A stretch of 64,000 bases of DNA from Luteitalea pratensis (GTDB taxonomy: Bacteria; Acidobacteriota; Vicinamibacteria; Vicinamibacterales; Vicinamibacteraceae), in the NCBI RefSeq assembly GCF_001618865.1, contig NZ_CP015136.1, positions 496,001 to 560,000 on the forward strand, read 5' to 3'. The notes under the pieces were generated by a model that was given only the letters and a program-made list of their open reading frames with translations, made no database searches and was not told the DNA's origin. Made by a program: the position numbers and the translations under genes. Below, in pieces: positions 17,639-26,362 of this stretch. Numbering within the stretch: the first letter of the stretch is position 1; each line of letters begins with the position of its first letter.

Positions 17639-18691
17639 TCAGAGCTTCGGGAAGTTGATACGCGACATCCAGCCGCACGCCTGCAGGCGCTGGCTGATGG
17701 CGATGGGGATGCCGCCGTTGGCGTACTTCGCCTTGAGGTACGCGAGGATCTTCTTCGCCCCATCGTCGAGACCACGTTCGATGCGGATCGCGGCATCGTT
17801 GGGCAGGCGCGTCTGCTTGAGGAACCCGAGCTTCCGGTTGCGGGGACCGAGCACGGTCTCGAGGTCTGCGGCGACGTCCTGCGCCAGTTTCTGTCGCTGC
17901 GGCTTCGCATCCGGCCGCAAGGCGCGACCTGGAAACGGGTCGAAATCCGTCTCGGCAAACCTGTCGAAGTCCTGGAACTGGTTGACCGGATCGAACACAT
18001 CGAGGCCGAGCACGGTGAGCCTGCCATCGCCGCCCTCGCCCACGAAGAAGTTGCCGATGTTCTGCATGCGCCGCATCGGCTGCCCGTGCCAGGATCTGAC
18101 CTGCACATTGTCCTGGAAGTTGATGCGATCCTGGTTGCCGTTGAACGCATCCACCGCGAGGATGTTTCCCAGCTTCTCGAGGGTGCCGTGCTGCTTGAAC
18201 ACATCGGCCAACTGCCGCACCTTGCCCTTGTCGCGAACCGTGGGATGACCGTCGGCGTCGAGGCCGAGGGCCTCCGATCCGGCCTCCTTGAGGTCCATGA
18301 GCTGCTGCTTGGCCGGCATGACGATGAACACGGACTGCTGTTGCGACACGGGCGTGCGCTGCCCCGCCATCGGCGGCAGCGGCGGCAGCAGCGCCTTGCC
18401 GAGTTCGGTGATCAGGTAGCCGGGCGTCTTCTCATCCAGGTTGCCGGCGTTTCCCGACGCCCAGCCCTTGATGGCCATCAATTCCTGCTTGCCGAGCACA
18501 CGCGATCGTGCGTGGGGATCGATGGCATTCATGATCTCGATGGGGTCCTTCAGGAGCTTGTTCTTGCCAGCGCTGTCAGCCTTGATCACGCACGCGCCGT
18601 CCTGGTACGTGAGCAGGAACACCGGATGGCCGGCCGCCAGTTGCCTGATTCGCTGGAGACCGTTGGCGCTGAGTGACTGGTCGATGTTCAT
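17639..18691 (-). CDS. hypothetical protein with kinase-like catalytic loop
   Basis: This 350-residue cytoplasmic protein is not one I recognise by name. In its middle it carries NILAVDAFNGNQDRINFQDN. This resembles the catalytic loop of HipA, actin-fragmin kinase and PI3K-like kinases, where a D-x3-GN-x-DR-x-N pattern binds ATP and metal. Upstream it has SVFIVMPAKQQLMDLKEAGSEALGL, and downstream LGLDVFDPVNQFQ could be the metal-binding part. ATG 18691 starts MNIDQSLSANGLQRI and has a GGAG about 9 nt upstream; a longer frame to 18904 looks spurious. A kinase activity is inference from one motif. Confidence 0.6.
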   Translation of the reverse strand: MNIDQSLSANGLQRIRQLAAGHPVFLLTYQDGACVIKADSAGKNKLLKDPIEIMNAIDPHARSRVLGKQELMAIKGWASGNAGNLDEKTPGYLITELGKALLPPLPPMAGQRTPVSQQQSVFIVMPAKQQLMDLKEAGSEALGLDADGHPTVRDKGKVRQLADVFKQHGTLEKLGNILAVDAFNGNQDRINFQDNVQVRSWHGQPMRRMQNIGNFFVGEGGDGRLTVLGLDVFDPVNQFQDFDRFAETDFDPFPGRALRPDAKPQRQKLAQDVAADLETVLGPRNRKLGFLKQTRLPNDAAIRIERGLDDGAKKILAYLKAKYANGGIPIAISQRLQACGWMSRINFPKL

Positions 18692-18932
18692 GACGACGAC
18701 TCCGTGAGACAGGATGACGGCTTGCGCGCGGATACACTTGCCGCGACCTGTGAGTTCCAGGATTGGATCCCGTCCCGCGGAGCTACCGCCAGACATCGAC
18801 GCGCAGAATCGGGATGCGGCGATTATCTCCAGCGGCGCCGGTCTGTCAATCATCAAGGGCGTCGGCGCGGTTCCGTCGAGCCGTTCACGGCGATGCCGGT
18901 GCACGGTGACGTCGCACAGCGAAAGGCGAACG

Positions 18933-19089
18933 ATGGCAGTCTGGACCTATGAATGCATAGGCGGCGTCGACGTCGTGTTGATGGGGCAGGACGACGACGG
19001 TCCGCCGCGCTATCGCGGTGAGGCTGCTGTCGCTGCTCGCCGAGGTGCCGATCGACCGCCTGCCGTGGAAGGCGTATCCACTCGGCTGA
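18933..19089 (+). pseudogene. decayed duplicate of the 16389 gene
   Basis: The sequence starts MAVWTYEC, matching the first residues of the gene at 16389, then jumps to GGVDVVLMGQDDDGPPRYRG, matching its C-terminal region. About 125 residues between are missing. After that a frameshift is needed to read LLSLLAEVPIDRLPWKAYPLG, which corresponds to the end of the intact copy and stops at TGA 19087-19089. It is therefore an internally deleted and frameshifted duplicate. Confidence 0.75.
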
Positions 19090-19092
19090 ACC

Positions 19093-20475
19093 TCAGACCG
19101 CGAAGAACGTGTAATACGGCTCGCGCTTCGCCATCCGGCGGATGAGGAGCGCGAGTTCGCGGGCGTGATAGTCGCCCCACATGCACGACTCGCCGCAGGG
19201 GATCTTCCGGCCCTTCGGGATGTGGTCCCATCCGTTCGGGCGGTGGTACACGGCGTGCAGCAACAGCCCCTGGTGCTTCGGGTCGGTCGAGAGGTACGGC
19301 TCCGAGAACAGCGTGCGTGACGCGGTGAGGCCGGCGGCCAGGTAGCGCTTGCCGGCAGGCGCATCACCGTGGCCGGCGAGATACGTACCGAGCCGGATCA
19401 GGCCCTGCGCGGCGATGGCGGCAGCGGAACTGTCGACCGGTTCGTGGTCGTTGTAGGGATCGGCCGGTCGGTCGAGATAGTCACCGAGATGGGCGAGACC
19501 CGGGGCGCCGGTGTCCCAGTACGGCACGCCGCACGTCGGCGTGTACGCGAGGTAGAAGTCCGCCGTGGCGCGTGCGACTTCGAGGTAGCGCCTGAGTACC
19601 GCGCGCTTGCGGGCGTCGAAGGTGGCAAACTCCGCCTCGTCTCGCGTCTCGAGGAACTCGAGTTCCTCCGCATAGCCAAGCAACACCCAGGCCAAGCCGC
19701 GCGTCCACGTCGAGAACGGTGAGTACCCCTGCTGGCTCGACGGGCAGCGATAGGAGCCATCGGTCACGTTGAACACGGATTCGTGTGCCACACGTCCGCG
19801 GATGTCGTACGCGTCGCGGCCCTTCCCGAAGTAGACGTTGTACGCCGCATTCGTGTCGGCATGCTGGACCAGCCGGTGCAGCAGCGAGATCTTGCGATCC
19901 CGCTCGCCCATGAGCGCGTGCCCGAGCTGGTGAGCCAGTGCGAGCGACCGCAGCGACCGCATCGTGTCGGCAAAGAGCGAGTGCGGGCCGTTGAACGATC
20001 GGATGTATCCGAGCCCGTCCGGCAGGTCGGTCCACCGTGCCGCCTGGATCGCACCCGACACTTTCAGTGCCAGTTCGTGGAAAGCGATCTCCCACTCGCT
20101 TGCCTCGGTGCGGCCCTCACGCGCGAGGCGCAGGAGGTTGCCGTACGTGGAGACGTTGTTGAATCCGTGGTCGTGCACGCCGACGTGACTCACATGGCTG
20201 GCCATGTGCTCCACGGTTGTGCGCCGGCCGATCTCCAGCATGGCGGCATCATCGGTCGCGTCGAACTGCAGGATGGCAGACCCGAACTGGAACCCCTGCG
20301 TCCACTCGGTCCAGCCCCGCGAGGTGTAGCGTCCCGCGACCGTGAACACGGGCGTGCCCTTGGCCGGATTCCACGTCTTCTCGAGGCGCGAGATCTTCCT
20401 TGCCGAGAGGGTGAAGAGCTGATCGGTCGCGCTGAGAAGCGACGTCGGGGTGATCTTGCTGTCGATGCGAATCAT
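19093..20475 (-). CDS. glycoside hydrolase family 88 (unsaturated glucuronyl hydrolase-like)
   Basis: This 460-residue protein is an (alpha/alpha)6-barrel hydrolase of the GH88 type, which cleaves unsaturated uronic acids released by polysaccharide lyases. Supporting segments are NNVSTYGNLLRLAREG, WTRGLAWVLLGYAEELEF, the C-terminal VPYWDTGAPG and PVDSSAAAIAAQGLIRLG, which carries the conserved Asp-Ser-Ser-Ala. There is no evident signal peptide, which fits the cytoplasmic location common for GH88. The short-chain dehydrogenase gene on the same strand upstream may act on the sugar product, though the two are separated by an array of 20-nt repeats. Confidence 0.85.
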   Translation of the reverse strand: MIRIDSKITPTSLLSATDQLFTLSARKISRLEKTWNPAKGTPVFTVAGRYTSRGWTEWTQGFQFGSAILQFDATDDAAMLEIGRRTTVEHMASHVSHVGVHDHGFNNVSTYGNLLRLAREGRTEASEWEIAFHELALKVSGAIQAARWTDLPDGLGYIRSFNGPHSLFADTMRSLRSLALAHQLGHALMGERDRKISLLHRLVQHADTNAAYNVYFGKGRDAYDIRGRVAHESVFNVTDGSYRCPSSQQGYSPFSTWTRGLAWVLLGYAEELEFLETRDEAEFATFDARKRAVLRRYLEVARATADFYLAYTPTCGVPYWDTGAPGLAHLGDYLDRPADPYNDHEPVDSSAAAIAAQGLIRLGTYLAGHGDAPAGKRYLAAGLTASRTLFSEPYLSTDPKHQGLLLHAVYHRPNGWDHIPKGRKIPCGESCMWGDYHARELALLIRRMAKREPYYTFFAV

Positions 20476-20510
20476 GTCTGTTGCCTGTGCCTATGGCGGT
20501 CCGGACGCAG

Positions 20511-20660
20511 CCCTCGACCTGCCGACGTAGCCGTCAACCTGCCGACGCAGCCCTCGACCTGCCGAACGTGCCGTCAACCTGCCGGAGTAACCGTCGACCT
20601 GCCGGAGTAACCGTCGACCTGCCGGAGTAACCGTCGACCGCCCGGACGTAGCCGTCGACC
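20511..20660. repeat. 20-nt tandem array
   Basis: Seven tandem units of about 20 nt run from 20511, alternating between forms beginning CCGTCGACCTGCC, CCGTCAACCTGCC and CCCTCGACCTGCC, followed by a part unit. The third part of each unit varies (GACGTAG, GGAGTAA, GAACGTG). The sixth to seventh units include one 21-nt copy. The array fills most of the spacer between the GH88 and SDR genes. It contains the GTCGACCT word also found in the palindromes at 3638 and 52789. Confidence 0.85.
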
Positions 20661-20711
20661 TTCCACCTTCGCCAAGGCTACGGTGGACAAGTCAGGTCGA
20701 CGGGTGATGCG

Positions 20712-21503
20712 CTAAAGCCGGCGGATGTGAAAACCACCATCGAGGTGGATGACCTCACCCGTGGTGAACGGGAAATGGCCGGCAAGCACCGCACGCACGG
20801 CGCGACCCACGTCCTCGGCCGTGCCCCAGCGTCGCTGCGGCACCAGGCCTTCGGCCAGCAGTGCATCGTACTTGCCCTTCACGCCCGACGTCATGTCGGT
20901 GGCCATGATGCCTGGACGCAACTCGAGCACCTGCACGCCGTGTTCCGCGAGGCGCACGGCCCACAGCTGCGACGCCATCGCCAGGCCTGCCTTCGAGATG
21001 CAGTACTCGCCGCGGCTGATCGACGCCGTGTCGGCCGAGATCGATGTCACGAAGACGATCTTGAAGCCCGAGGCGATGGCCGGAGCATAGGGCGCCCGCA
21101 GCCAGTGGTTGGCGACGGCCTGGGTCAGGAAGAACGGTCCCTGCAGGTTGATCCGTAGCAGTTCCTCGAACGATGCCTCGCTGGTCTCGGTGAGATCGGC
21201 ACGAACACGCGGGGCAATGCCGGCGTTGTTGACCAGCGCGTCAATGCGCCCGAGCGCGTCCAGCGTCTGCCCGAGCACCGCGTCACGGTCCACGCGGTTC
21301 GAGACATCGCCCTTCACCGGGAGAAAACGTTGATCGAGCGTGCGCGCAGCCTGCTGGCACAAGGCGACCGTCTCGTCGGCCGCCGCGGCGTTGCTCGCGT
21401 AGTTGATGACGACGGAGAAGCCTTCCGCCGCCGCCTCGACCGCGATGCCGCGACCAAGCCCGCGGCTCGCTCCGGTGACCAGCACGACGGGGATGTCAGG
21501 CAT
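20712..21503 (-). CDS. short-chain dehydrogenase/reductase
   Basis: This 263-residue NAD(P)-dependent oxidoreductase is a classical SDR. The cofactor motif TGASRGLGRGIA is at the N-terminus (TGxxxGxG), LVNNAGIAPRV gives the NNAG motif, and YCISKAG supplies the Tyr-x3-Lys catalytic pair, with ITSISADTAS holding the serine. The closest subtype is FabG/KduD-like. Given the neighbouring GH88, a role in uronate or keto-sugar reduction is possible. ATG 21503 starts MPDIPVVLVTGAS; the ten extra residues of a longer frame are not needed. Confidence 0.9.
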   Translation of the reverse strand: MPDIPVVLVTGASRGLGRGIAVEAAAEGFSVVINYASNAAAADETVALCQQAARTLDQRFLPVKGDVSNRVDRDAVLGQTLDALGRIDALVNNAGIAPRVRADLTETSEASFEELLRINLQGPFFLTQAVANHWLRAPYAPAIASGFKIVFVTSISADTASISRGEYCISKAGLAMASQLWAVRLAEHGVQVLELRPGIMATDMTSGVKGKYDALLAEGLVPQRRWGTAEDVGRAVRAVLAGHFPFTTGEVIHLDGGFHIRRL

Positions 21504-21549
21504 GCGGCGTCGATTGTCTTGGCAATCGATCAAAAGTGCAAAACCCGCG

Positions 21550-21710
21550 GGAGGACGGAGGACGGAGGACGGAGGACGGAGGACGGAGGACGGAGGATGG
21601 AGGATGGAGGATGGAGGATGGAGGATGGAGGAGAGAGGACGGAGGAGAGAGGACGGAGGAGAGGATTGAGGAGAGAGGATGGAGGACGGAAGGAGGAGCG
21701 AGGAATGGAG
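21550..21710. repeat. heptad array GGAGGAC/GGAGGAT
   Basis: This is a purine-only array of 23 consecutive 7-nt words in one register: GGAGGAC six times, GGAGGAT five times, then alternating GGAGGAG and AGAGGAC, then AGGATTG, AGGAGAG, AGGATGG, AGGACGG, AAGGAGG, AGCGAGG and AATGGAG. The word drifts along the array while the register is kept. It fills the spacer between the SDR and MFS genes. A related array is at 37628-37852. Confidence 0.9.
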
Positions 21711-21719
21711 CCGACTCGG

Positions 21720-22991
21720 TCAGGGGGCGGCAGCCAACGGCACGGGTGTGCTGGCAGCATGCGCAGCGAACGAACGGCGGCCGACCGTGACGAACGACAG
21801 ACCTGCACCGAGGCACAGGAGGCCCGCCGTCCAGAAGGCCCACGTGTACTCCCCCGTGACGGTACGGATTGATCCCGCACCCAGGGCGGCCAGCGACGCC
21901 CCCACCTGGTGGCTCGCGGCGATCCAGCCGTACATGACGCCGGTGTTCTCGCGGCCGAACGCATCCGAGGTCAGGCGCACGGTCGGTGGCACCGTGGCGA
22001 TCCAGTCCAGGCCGTAGAACACGGCGAACCAGCCCAGCGCCGACGAGCCTGCGCCGAGTGTGTAGGGCAGCGCCAGGAGCGAAAGGCCCCGCAGCGAGTA
22101 GTAGCCGAGCAGCAGGTGTCGGCTCGAGTAGCGATCGGTCAGCCAGCCGGACGCCATCGTGCCGGCGATGTCGAACAGGCCCATCATCGCGAGCAGGCGC
22201 GCCGATCGCTCCGAGGAAATCCCGACGTCGTGGCAGGCGGCGATGAGGTGCGTCCCGATCAGGCCATTGGTGCTGGCACCGCAGACGAAGAACGTCAACG
22301 CCAGCAACCAGAATGCCGGCGACCGAACGCCGCGCGCGAGTGCCGCGAGTGGTGCCAGTGCCGGCGGCGTGCTGATCGCCACGCCGGTCGCTCCGTACCG
22401 CGCAAGCCCGATGTCCTCGGGCCGGTCACGCATGAACACCGCGACGATGAGGAACACCAGTGCCACGGCCGCGGCGACCAGCCACGTGGCTGCGCGCCAG
22501 CCGTGCGTCGTGATGAGGCTGGCCAGGAGTGGCAGGAACATCAGCTGGCCCGTGGCGTTGGCCGCCGACAATGCACCGACGACAAGACCTCGCCTGGCAT
22601 CGAACCAGCGCGTCGCGACGATGGCCGCGAGCACCATCGAGGTCATGCCCGTGCCGGCGCCGACCAGCACGCCCCAGAGCAGCATCAGGTGCGCTTGCGT
22701 GCGCATCTGCGTGCTCAGCGCCACGGCCCCGGCAAGCAGCGCGAGCGCGATCAACAGGACACGGCGGACGCGCCAGCGGTCCATGATCGAGGCGGCAAAT
22801 GGCCCGAGCAGGCCGAAGAGCGCGATGTTGACCGCGACCGCCGCCGAGATGCTGACACGCGTCCACCCGAACTCCTCTTCGAGCGGCACCATCAGCACGC
22901 CGGGTGTGGCGCGGATTCCCGCGGTCATCAGCAGCACGACAAACGTCGCCGCTGCGATGATCCACGCGTAGTGAAAGCGTGGTCGCTGCAT
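21720..22991 (-). CDS. MFS transporter
   Basis: This 423-residue inner-membrane protein is a twelve-helix major facilitator. It has the loop 2-3 region MDRWRVRRVLLIAL, a central cytoplasmic loop (MRDRPEDIGLARYG) and the second-half counterpart WLTDRYSSRHLLLG. It resembles monocarboxylate or oxalate/formate-type antiporters in that group (N-terminal FHYAWIIAAATFVV and WFDARRGLVVGALSA), but the substrate cannot be told. The ATG at 22991 overlaps by one base the TGA of the response regulator gene, so it is translationally coupled to the two-component genes upstream and is probably co-transcribed with them. Confidence 0.85.
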   Translation of the reverse strand: MQRPRFHYAWIIAAATFVVLLMTAGIRATPGVLMVPLEEEFGWTRVSISAAVAVNIALFGLLGPFAASIMDRWRVRRVLLIALALLAGAVALSTQMRTQAHLMLLWGVLVGAGTGMTSMVLAAIVATRWFDARRGLVVGALSAANATGQLMFLPLLASLITTHGWRAATWLVAAAVALVFLIVAVFMRDRPEDIGLARYGATGVAISTPPALAPLAALARGVRSPAFWLLALTFFVCGASTNGLIGTHLIAACHDVGISSERSARLLAMMGLFDIAGTMASGWLTDRYSSRHLLLGYYSLRGLSLLALPYTLGAGSSALGWFAVFYGLDWIATVPPTVRLTSDAFGRENTGVMYGWIAASHQVGASLAALGAGSIRTVTGEYTWAFWTAGLLCLGAGLSFVTVGRRSFAAHAASTPVPLAAAP

Positions 22992-23656
22992 CAATCGAGG
23001 CGGACGAGGCCGCGGCGCGTGCCGACCTTTACTGCCTCGGTCCGGCTCGTGACGCCGAGCTTCTCGAACAGGTGTCCGAGATGCGCCTTGACGGTGCGTT
23101 CGCTGATGCCGAGTTCGGCGGCGATCTCCTTGTTGCTCTTGCCGTCGGCCATCGAGCGGAGTGTCGCCAGTTCTCGCGGCGTCAATTGCACGCGGGTCAC
23201 ACGTTCGGCCAGCTTGGCGGCCGCGGCGGGTGCCAGGTAGGTGCGTCCACCGAGGACCTCGTGGATGCAGCCAATGAGTGCGTCCGCGGAGATGTCCTTC
23301 AGGACGTACGCCTTGGCCCCGGCGGTGAGGGCACGCGCGATGTCCTCGTCGGAATCGTAGGTCGTGAGGATGATGACCTTGGCCTGTGCGTCGAGTTCGC
23401 GAATCCGCCTGATGGCCTCGACGCCCTCCATGACCGGCATTCGCAGGTCGAGCAGGACGACGTCAGGGCGATGACGATCGAAGGCTTCGACCCCCTCGAG
23501 TCCGTTGGCCGCCTGCGCGACGACCTCGAGGTCGATCTCCTGGTTGATGATGTTGGCGACACCCGTCCGCAAGAGCGCGTGGTCGTCCACGATCAGGACC
23601 CTAGCGCGTGCGCTCTCGGGTTGCATCGTTGGCGCCAGCACCTCACTGTGCGGCAT
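22991..23656 (-). CDS. NarL/FixJ-type response regulator
   Basis: This 221-residue DNA-binding regulator has an N-terminal receiver domain (acid pair DD at 24-25, phospho-acceptor Asp70 in VVLLDLRMP, lysine in YVLKDIS). It ends in a LuxR-type helix-turn-helix (LTPRELATLRSMADGKSNKEIA, then LGISERTVKAHLGHLFEKLGV). Phosphorylation by the kinase encoded just upstream should switch its DNA binding. ATG 23656 overlaps the kinase gene by 14 nt; an internal ATG at 23626 is an alternative start. The MFS gene follows with a one-base overlap and is the obvious candidate partner. Confidence 0.92.
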   Translation of the reverse strand: MPHSEVLAPTMQPESARARVLIVDDHALLRTGVANIINQEIDLEVVAQAANGLEGVEAFDRHRPDVVLLDLRMPVMEGVEAIRRIRELDAQAKVIILTTYDSDEDIARALTAGAKAYVLKDISADALIGCIHEVLGGRTYLAPAAAAKLAERVTRVQLTPRELATLRSMADGKSNKEIAAELGISERTVKAHLGHLFEKLGVTSRTEAVKVGTRRGLVRLD

Positions 23657-24986
23657 TGCGGGCTCCAGGGATCGAGAAGGACGGCGGCTGCCAGGCCAGC
23701 ACGACCTCGGTGCCTGCTCGAGGGGCCGTCACCACGGTGAGTGCCGCGCCGATCCGGTCCGCGCGCTCCTGCATGCTCGTCAACCCGAAGCCGCGACCGG
23801 CGTGCACGTCATTGATTCCCCGGCCGTCATCGGCCACCGAGACCCGAACCCCCAGCCCACGCGCGGTCGAGGCTCGCACCACGATGCGCTGCGCGCGCGA
23901 GTGCCGAACGGCGTTGGTGAGCGCTTCCTGGGCGATGCCAAGGACCTCCCGTTCCATGCCGCCCATCGTCGGCAACTCGCCGACCTGCAGGTCGATGGGT
24001 ATCTCGGTGGTGCGGCGGACCAGCGCCACCATGCGTGCGAGCGACGTCGCGAGGTCGTCCTCGCCGGCAGGCCGCGGCCGCAACGTGCCCACCGATCGCC
24101 GTGCCTCGATCATGTGCGACCGCGCGAGGTCGACCGCGGTCTCGAGGCTGCGCGTGACCTGCGGCGGCAGGTCGGGAGCCGATCGCTGGGCCGCCTGCAA
24201 CTGCATCAGGATCGCGGCGAACCCCTGCGTCAACGTGTCGTGGATGTCGCGCGCGATGCGATTGCGTTCCTCCAGCCTGGCCTGCCGCCGCGCCTCGACG
24301 CGGCTACGCTCGGCCTGCCGGCTGTGATGCAGCGCCAGGGTGCCCTGCCGCGCCGTCGCGTCGATGACGGCGCGTCGCCACACGGCCTCGCAGTCGTCGG
24401 TGCACCCCGTGGCCAGCGCCATCCAGCCGAGTGTCGTCGGCCCGAGCGTCAGCGGCGCCACCAGCAGCGACGCGACCGCTGCCTTCGTGTTGTAGTCACG
24501 CACTGCCTCCGGGAGACGCGTGTCGTCGCCGGTATATTCGACAATCTCGGTCAAACCGGGTGCAAAGCCGCGTAGGTGTGAGGCCATGGCCTCGCGCGGC
24601 ATCGCGATCGCCGCCCAGCCTTCCGTCTCGGGCGTATAGTACCGCCCGTCGATGTAGGCCATCCACATGTCGCAGCACTCGCCCTCGTCATCACGCAGCC
24701 ACACGCCGCAGGCGTGGCTCTCGCAGTTGTCGACCAGCGATTTGATGAAGCCCTTGAAGTAGCCGACGATGTCCTCGCCCGTGACGAGCACGTCCAGCGC
24801 CAGCTGGACAGCGTCGCTCTGGATGTGGGCCATGCACTCGGCACGCCGGCGCTCGTCGAGCGCGCGCTCGAGGGCCAGGGTGAGCGCCTCGGTGGTCACA
24901 CTCGGTTCGCAGGCCGGTGGCTTCGCCAGTCCTGGAGCGTCGAAGTCGGGCATCAGGGGTGCGTAGTTGGTGAGTGCATCCATCAT
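23643..24986 (-). CDS. GAF-domain sensor histidine kinase (HisKA_3)
   Basis: This 447-residue soluble kinase of the NarX/DegS type has no membrane segments. An N-terminal helical part is followed by a GAF-like sensor region (about 60-215) that is rich in cysteines (CESHACGVWLRDDEGECC, then TGCTDDC), which hints at redox or metal sensing. The HisKA_3 box EERNRIARDIHDTLTQGF holds the phospho-acceptor His249. The HATPase domain follows with EALTNAVRHSRA (N box) and VADDGRGIND (G1). ATG 24986 is chosen because AGGG lies just upstream; ATG 24983 is adjacent. It forms an operon with the response regulator and MFS genes. Confidence 0.88.
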   Translation of the reverse strand: MMDALTNYAPLMPDFDAPGLAKPPACEPSVTTEALTLALERALDERRRAECMAHIQSDAVQLALDVLVTGEDIVGYFKGFIKSLVDNCESHACGVWLRDDEGECCDMWMAYIDGRYYTPETEGWAAIAMPREAMASHLRGFAPGLTEIVEYTGDDTRLPEAVRDYNTKAAVASLLVAPLTLGPTTLGWMALATGCTDDCEAVWRRAVIDATARQGTLALHHSRQAERSRVEARRQARLEERNRIARDIHDTLTQGFAAILMQLQAAQRSAPDLPPQVTRSLETAVDLARSHMIEARRSVGTLRPRPAGEDDLATSLARMVALVRRTTEIPIDLQVGELPTMGGMEREVLGIAQEALTNAVRHSRAQRIVVRASTARGLGVRVSVADDGRGINDVHAGRGFGLTSMQERADRIGAALTVVTAPRAGTEVVLAWQPPSFSIPGARNAAQ

Positions 24987-25192
24987 CAGATCCCTCGCAA
25001 TGAGAGCCTTTCGATTATGCGGCAGCCCGCCGGTGGCCGCGATGGTCTGTGAGGACGAGCCGCGCCTTGTCCGAAAGGCCAATGACGGTGGTGGCTCGAA
25101 GGCCGGTGCATCCGTCGGACTTTCGCCCCTCTTTCTCGTGTGTCGTCTGCCCGATTGTCCGGACCCTCGCCGAACGCAATGCTGTGTGGGTC

Positions 25193-26362
25193 ATGTCAGC
25201 CCTGCTCTTCCGTCACACATCAGTAAGGCGATCCTTCCACGACCTGGGCCTCGCAGCCGGGGTGACCCTGCTGTCCATCATCGCCAGCTCGTGCGCACAG
25301 ACGTCAGCCCAGCCGGCGGCGCCGATGTTGCCCATGGTGACCGTCGCGGCCGCCGTTGCCCGCGAGATCACCGAATGGGACGAGTTCACCGGACGGCTGG
25401 AAGCCGTCAACACCGTCGAGGTCCGTCCCCGGGTCTCCGGCTACGTCTCGCACGTGCACTTCCGCGAAGGTGCCCTGGTCCGGAAGGGTGACCTGCTGTT
25501 CCAGATCGACCCCCGCCCCTTTCAGGCCGAGGTGGACCGCCTGCGCGCCGAACTGGAGCGTGCCCGATCGACGGGGAAGCGCGCGCAGTCCGAACTCGAT
25601 CGAGCCAGGCGTCTCGCTGCGGAGAACGCGATGGCCAGCGAGGAGGTCGAACGTCGCGTCTCGTTCGCTGAAGAGGTCGTGGCGCAGGTGGCCGGCGTCG
25701 AGGCCGCGCTTCGCGCCGCAGAACTGAACCTCGAGTTCACTCGGGTGATCGCGCCCATCTCCGGTCGTGTCGGCCGCGCCATCATCACCGAAGGCAATCT
25801 GGTATCGAGTGGTCCCGGCGAGGGCACGCTGCTGGCAACGGTCGTGTCAATCGACCCGATGTATGCGGCGTTCGACGCCGACGAGCCGACGTTCCTCGCG
25901 CAGGCTGGCCAGAACGGCCCGCACGGACGGGCTGTGCCCGTCCGGATGGCGTTGGCCGATGACGACAAATTCGCACGCGAAGGGCGCCTGCACTTCCTCG
26001 ACAACCAACTGGATCCCGCGACCGGCACGATCCGCATCCGTGCCATCTTCGACAACCGCGACGGCGTCCTGACGCCTGGGCTGTTCGTGCGGCTGCGCAT
26101 GCCCGGGCGACGGGCGTACAAGGCCGTGCTCATCGAGGATCGGGCAGTCGGCACGGACCTCGACAAGCGTTACGTGTACACGGTGGACGGCCAGGGTGTG
26201 GTGGTCCCCAGGCCGGTCACGCTGGGTCCGATCGTCGAAGGTTTGCGCGTGGTGCGCAGCGGCGTGACCGCTGGCGACAGCGTCATCGTCAACGGGTTGC
26301 AGCGCGTGCGGCCTGGCGTGCGCGTGCAGGTCGGTCAGGCCACGGCCGGGGAGACACAGTGA
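25193..26362 (+). CDS. RND efflux periplasmic adaptor (AcrA/MexA-like) lipoprotein
   Basis: This 389-residue protein is the membrane-fusion adaptor of a tripartite efflux pump and links the inner-membrane pump to the outer-membrane channel. It is a lipoprotein with Cys34 after SIIASS. The barrel-sandwich (lipoyl) half is seen in RPRVSGYVSHVHFREGALVRKGDLLFQIDP. A coiled-coil hairpin follows (about residues 95-150, Arg/Glu/Ala-rich), then the second lipoyl half VIAPISGRVGRAIITEGNLV and the beta-barrel domain. It is the first gene of a three-gene operon and overlaps the pump gene by GTGA. It is transcribed divergently from the kinase operon across about 200 nt, so regulation by that system is possible. 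Confidence 0.92.
   Translation: MSALLFRHTSVRRSFHDLGLAAGVTLLSIIASSCAQTSAQPAAPMLPMVTVAAAVAREITEWDEFTGRLEAVNTVEVRPRVSGYVSHVHFREGALVRKGDLLFQIDPRPFQAEVDRLRAELERARSTGKRAQSELDRARRLAAENAMASEEVERRVSFAEEVVAQVAGVEAALRAAELNLEFTRVIAPISGRVGRAIITEGNLVSSGPGEGTLLATVVSIDPMYAAFDADEPTFLAQAGQNGPHGRAVPVRMALADDDKFAREGRLHFLDNQLDPATGTIRIRAIFDNRDGVLTPGLFVRLRMPGRRAYKAVLIEDRAVGTDLDKRYVYTVDGQGVVVPRPVTLGPIVEGLRVVRSGVTAGDSVIVNGLQRVRPGVRVQVGQATAGETQ

Noticed and set aside
21550-21710. Possible CRISPR array or coding low-complexity repeat
   Set aside because: Units are 7 nt with no spacers and drift in sequence; all frames give trivial Gly/Arg/Glu repeats.
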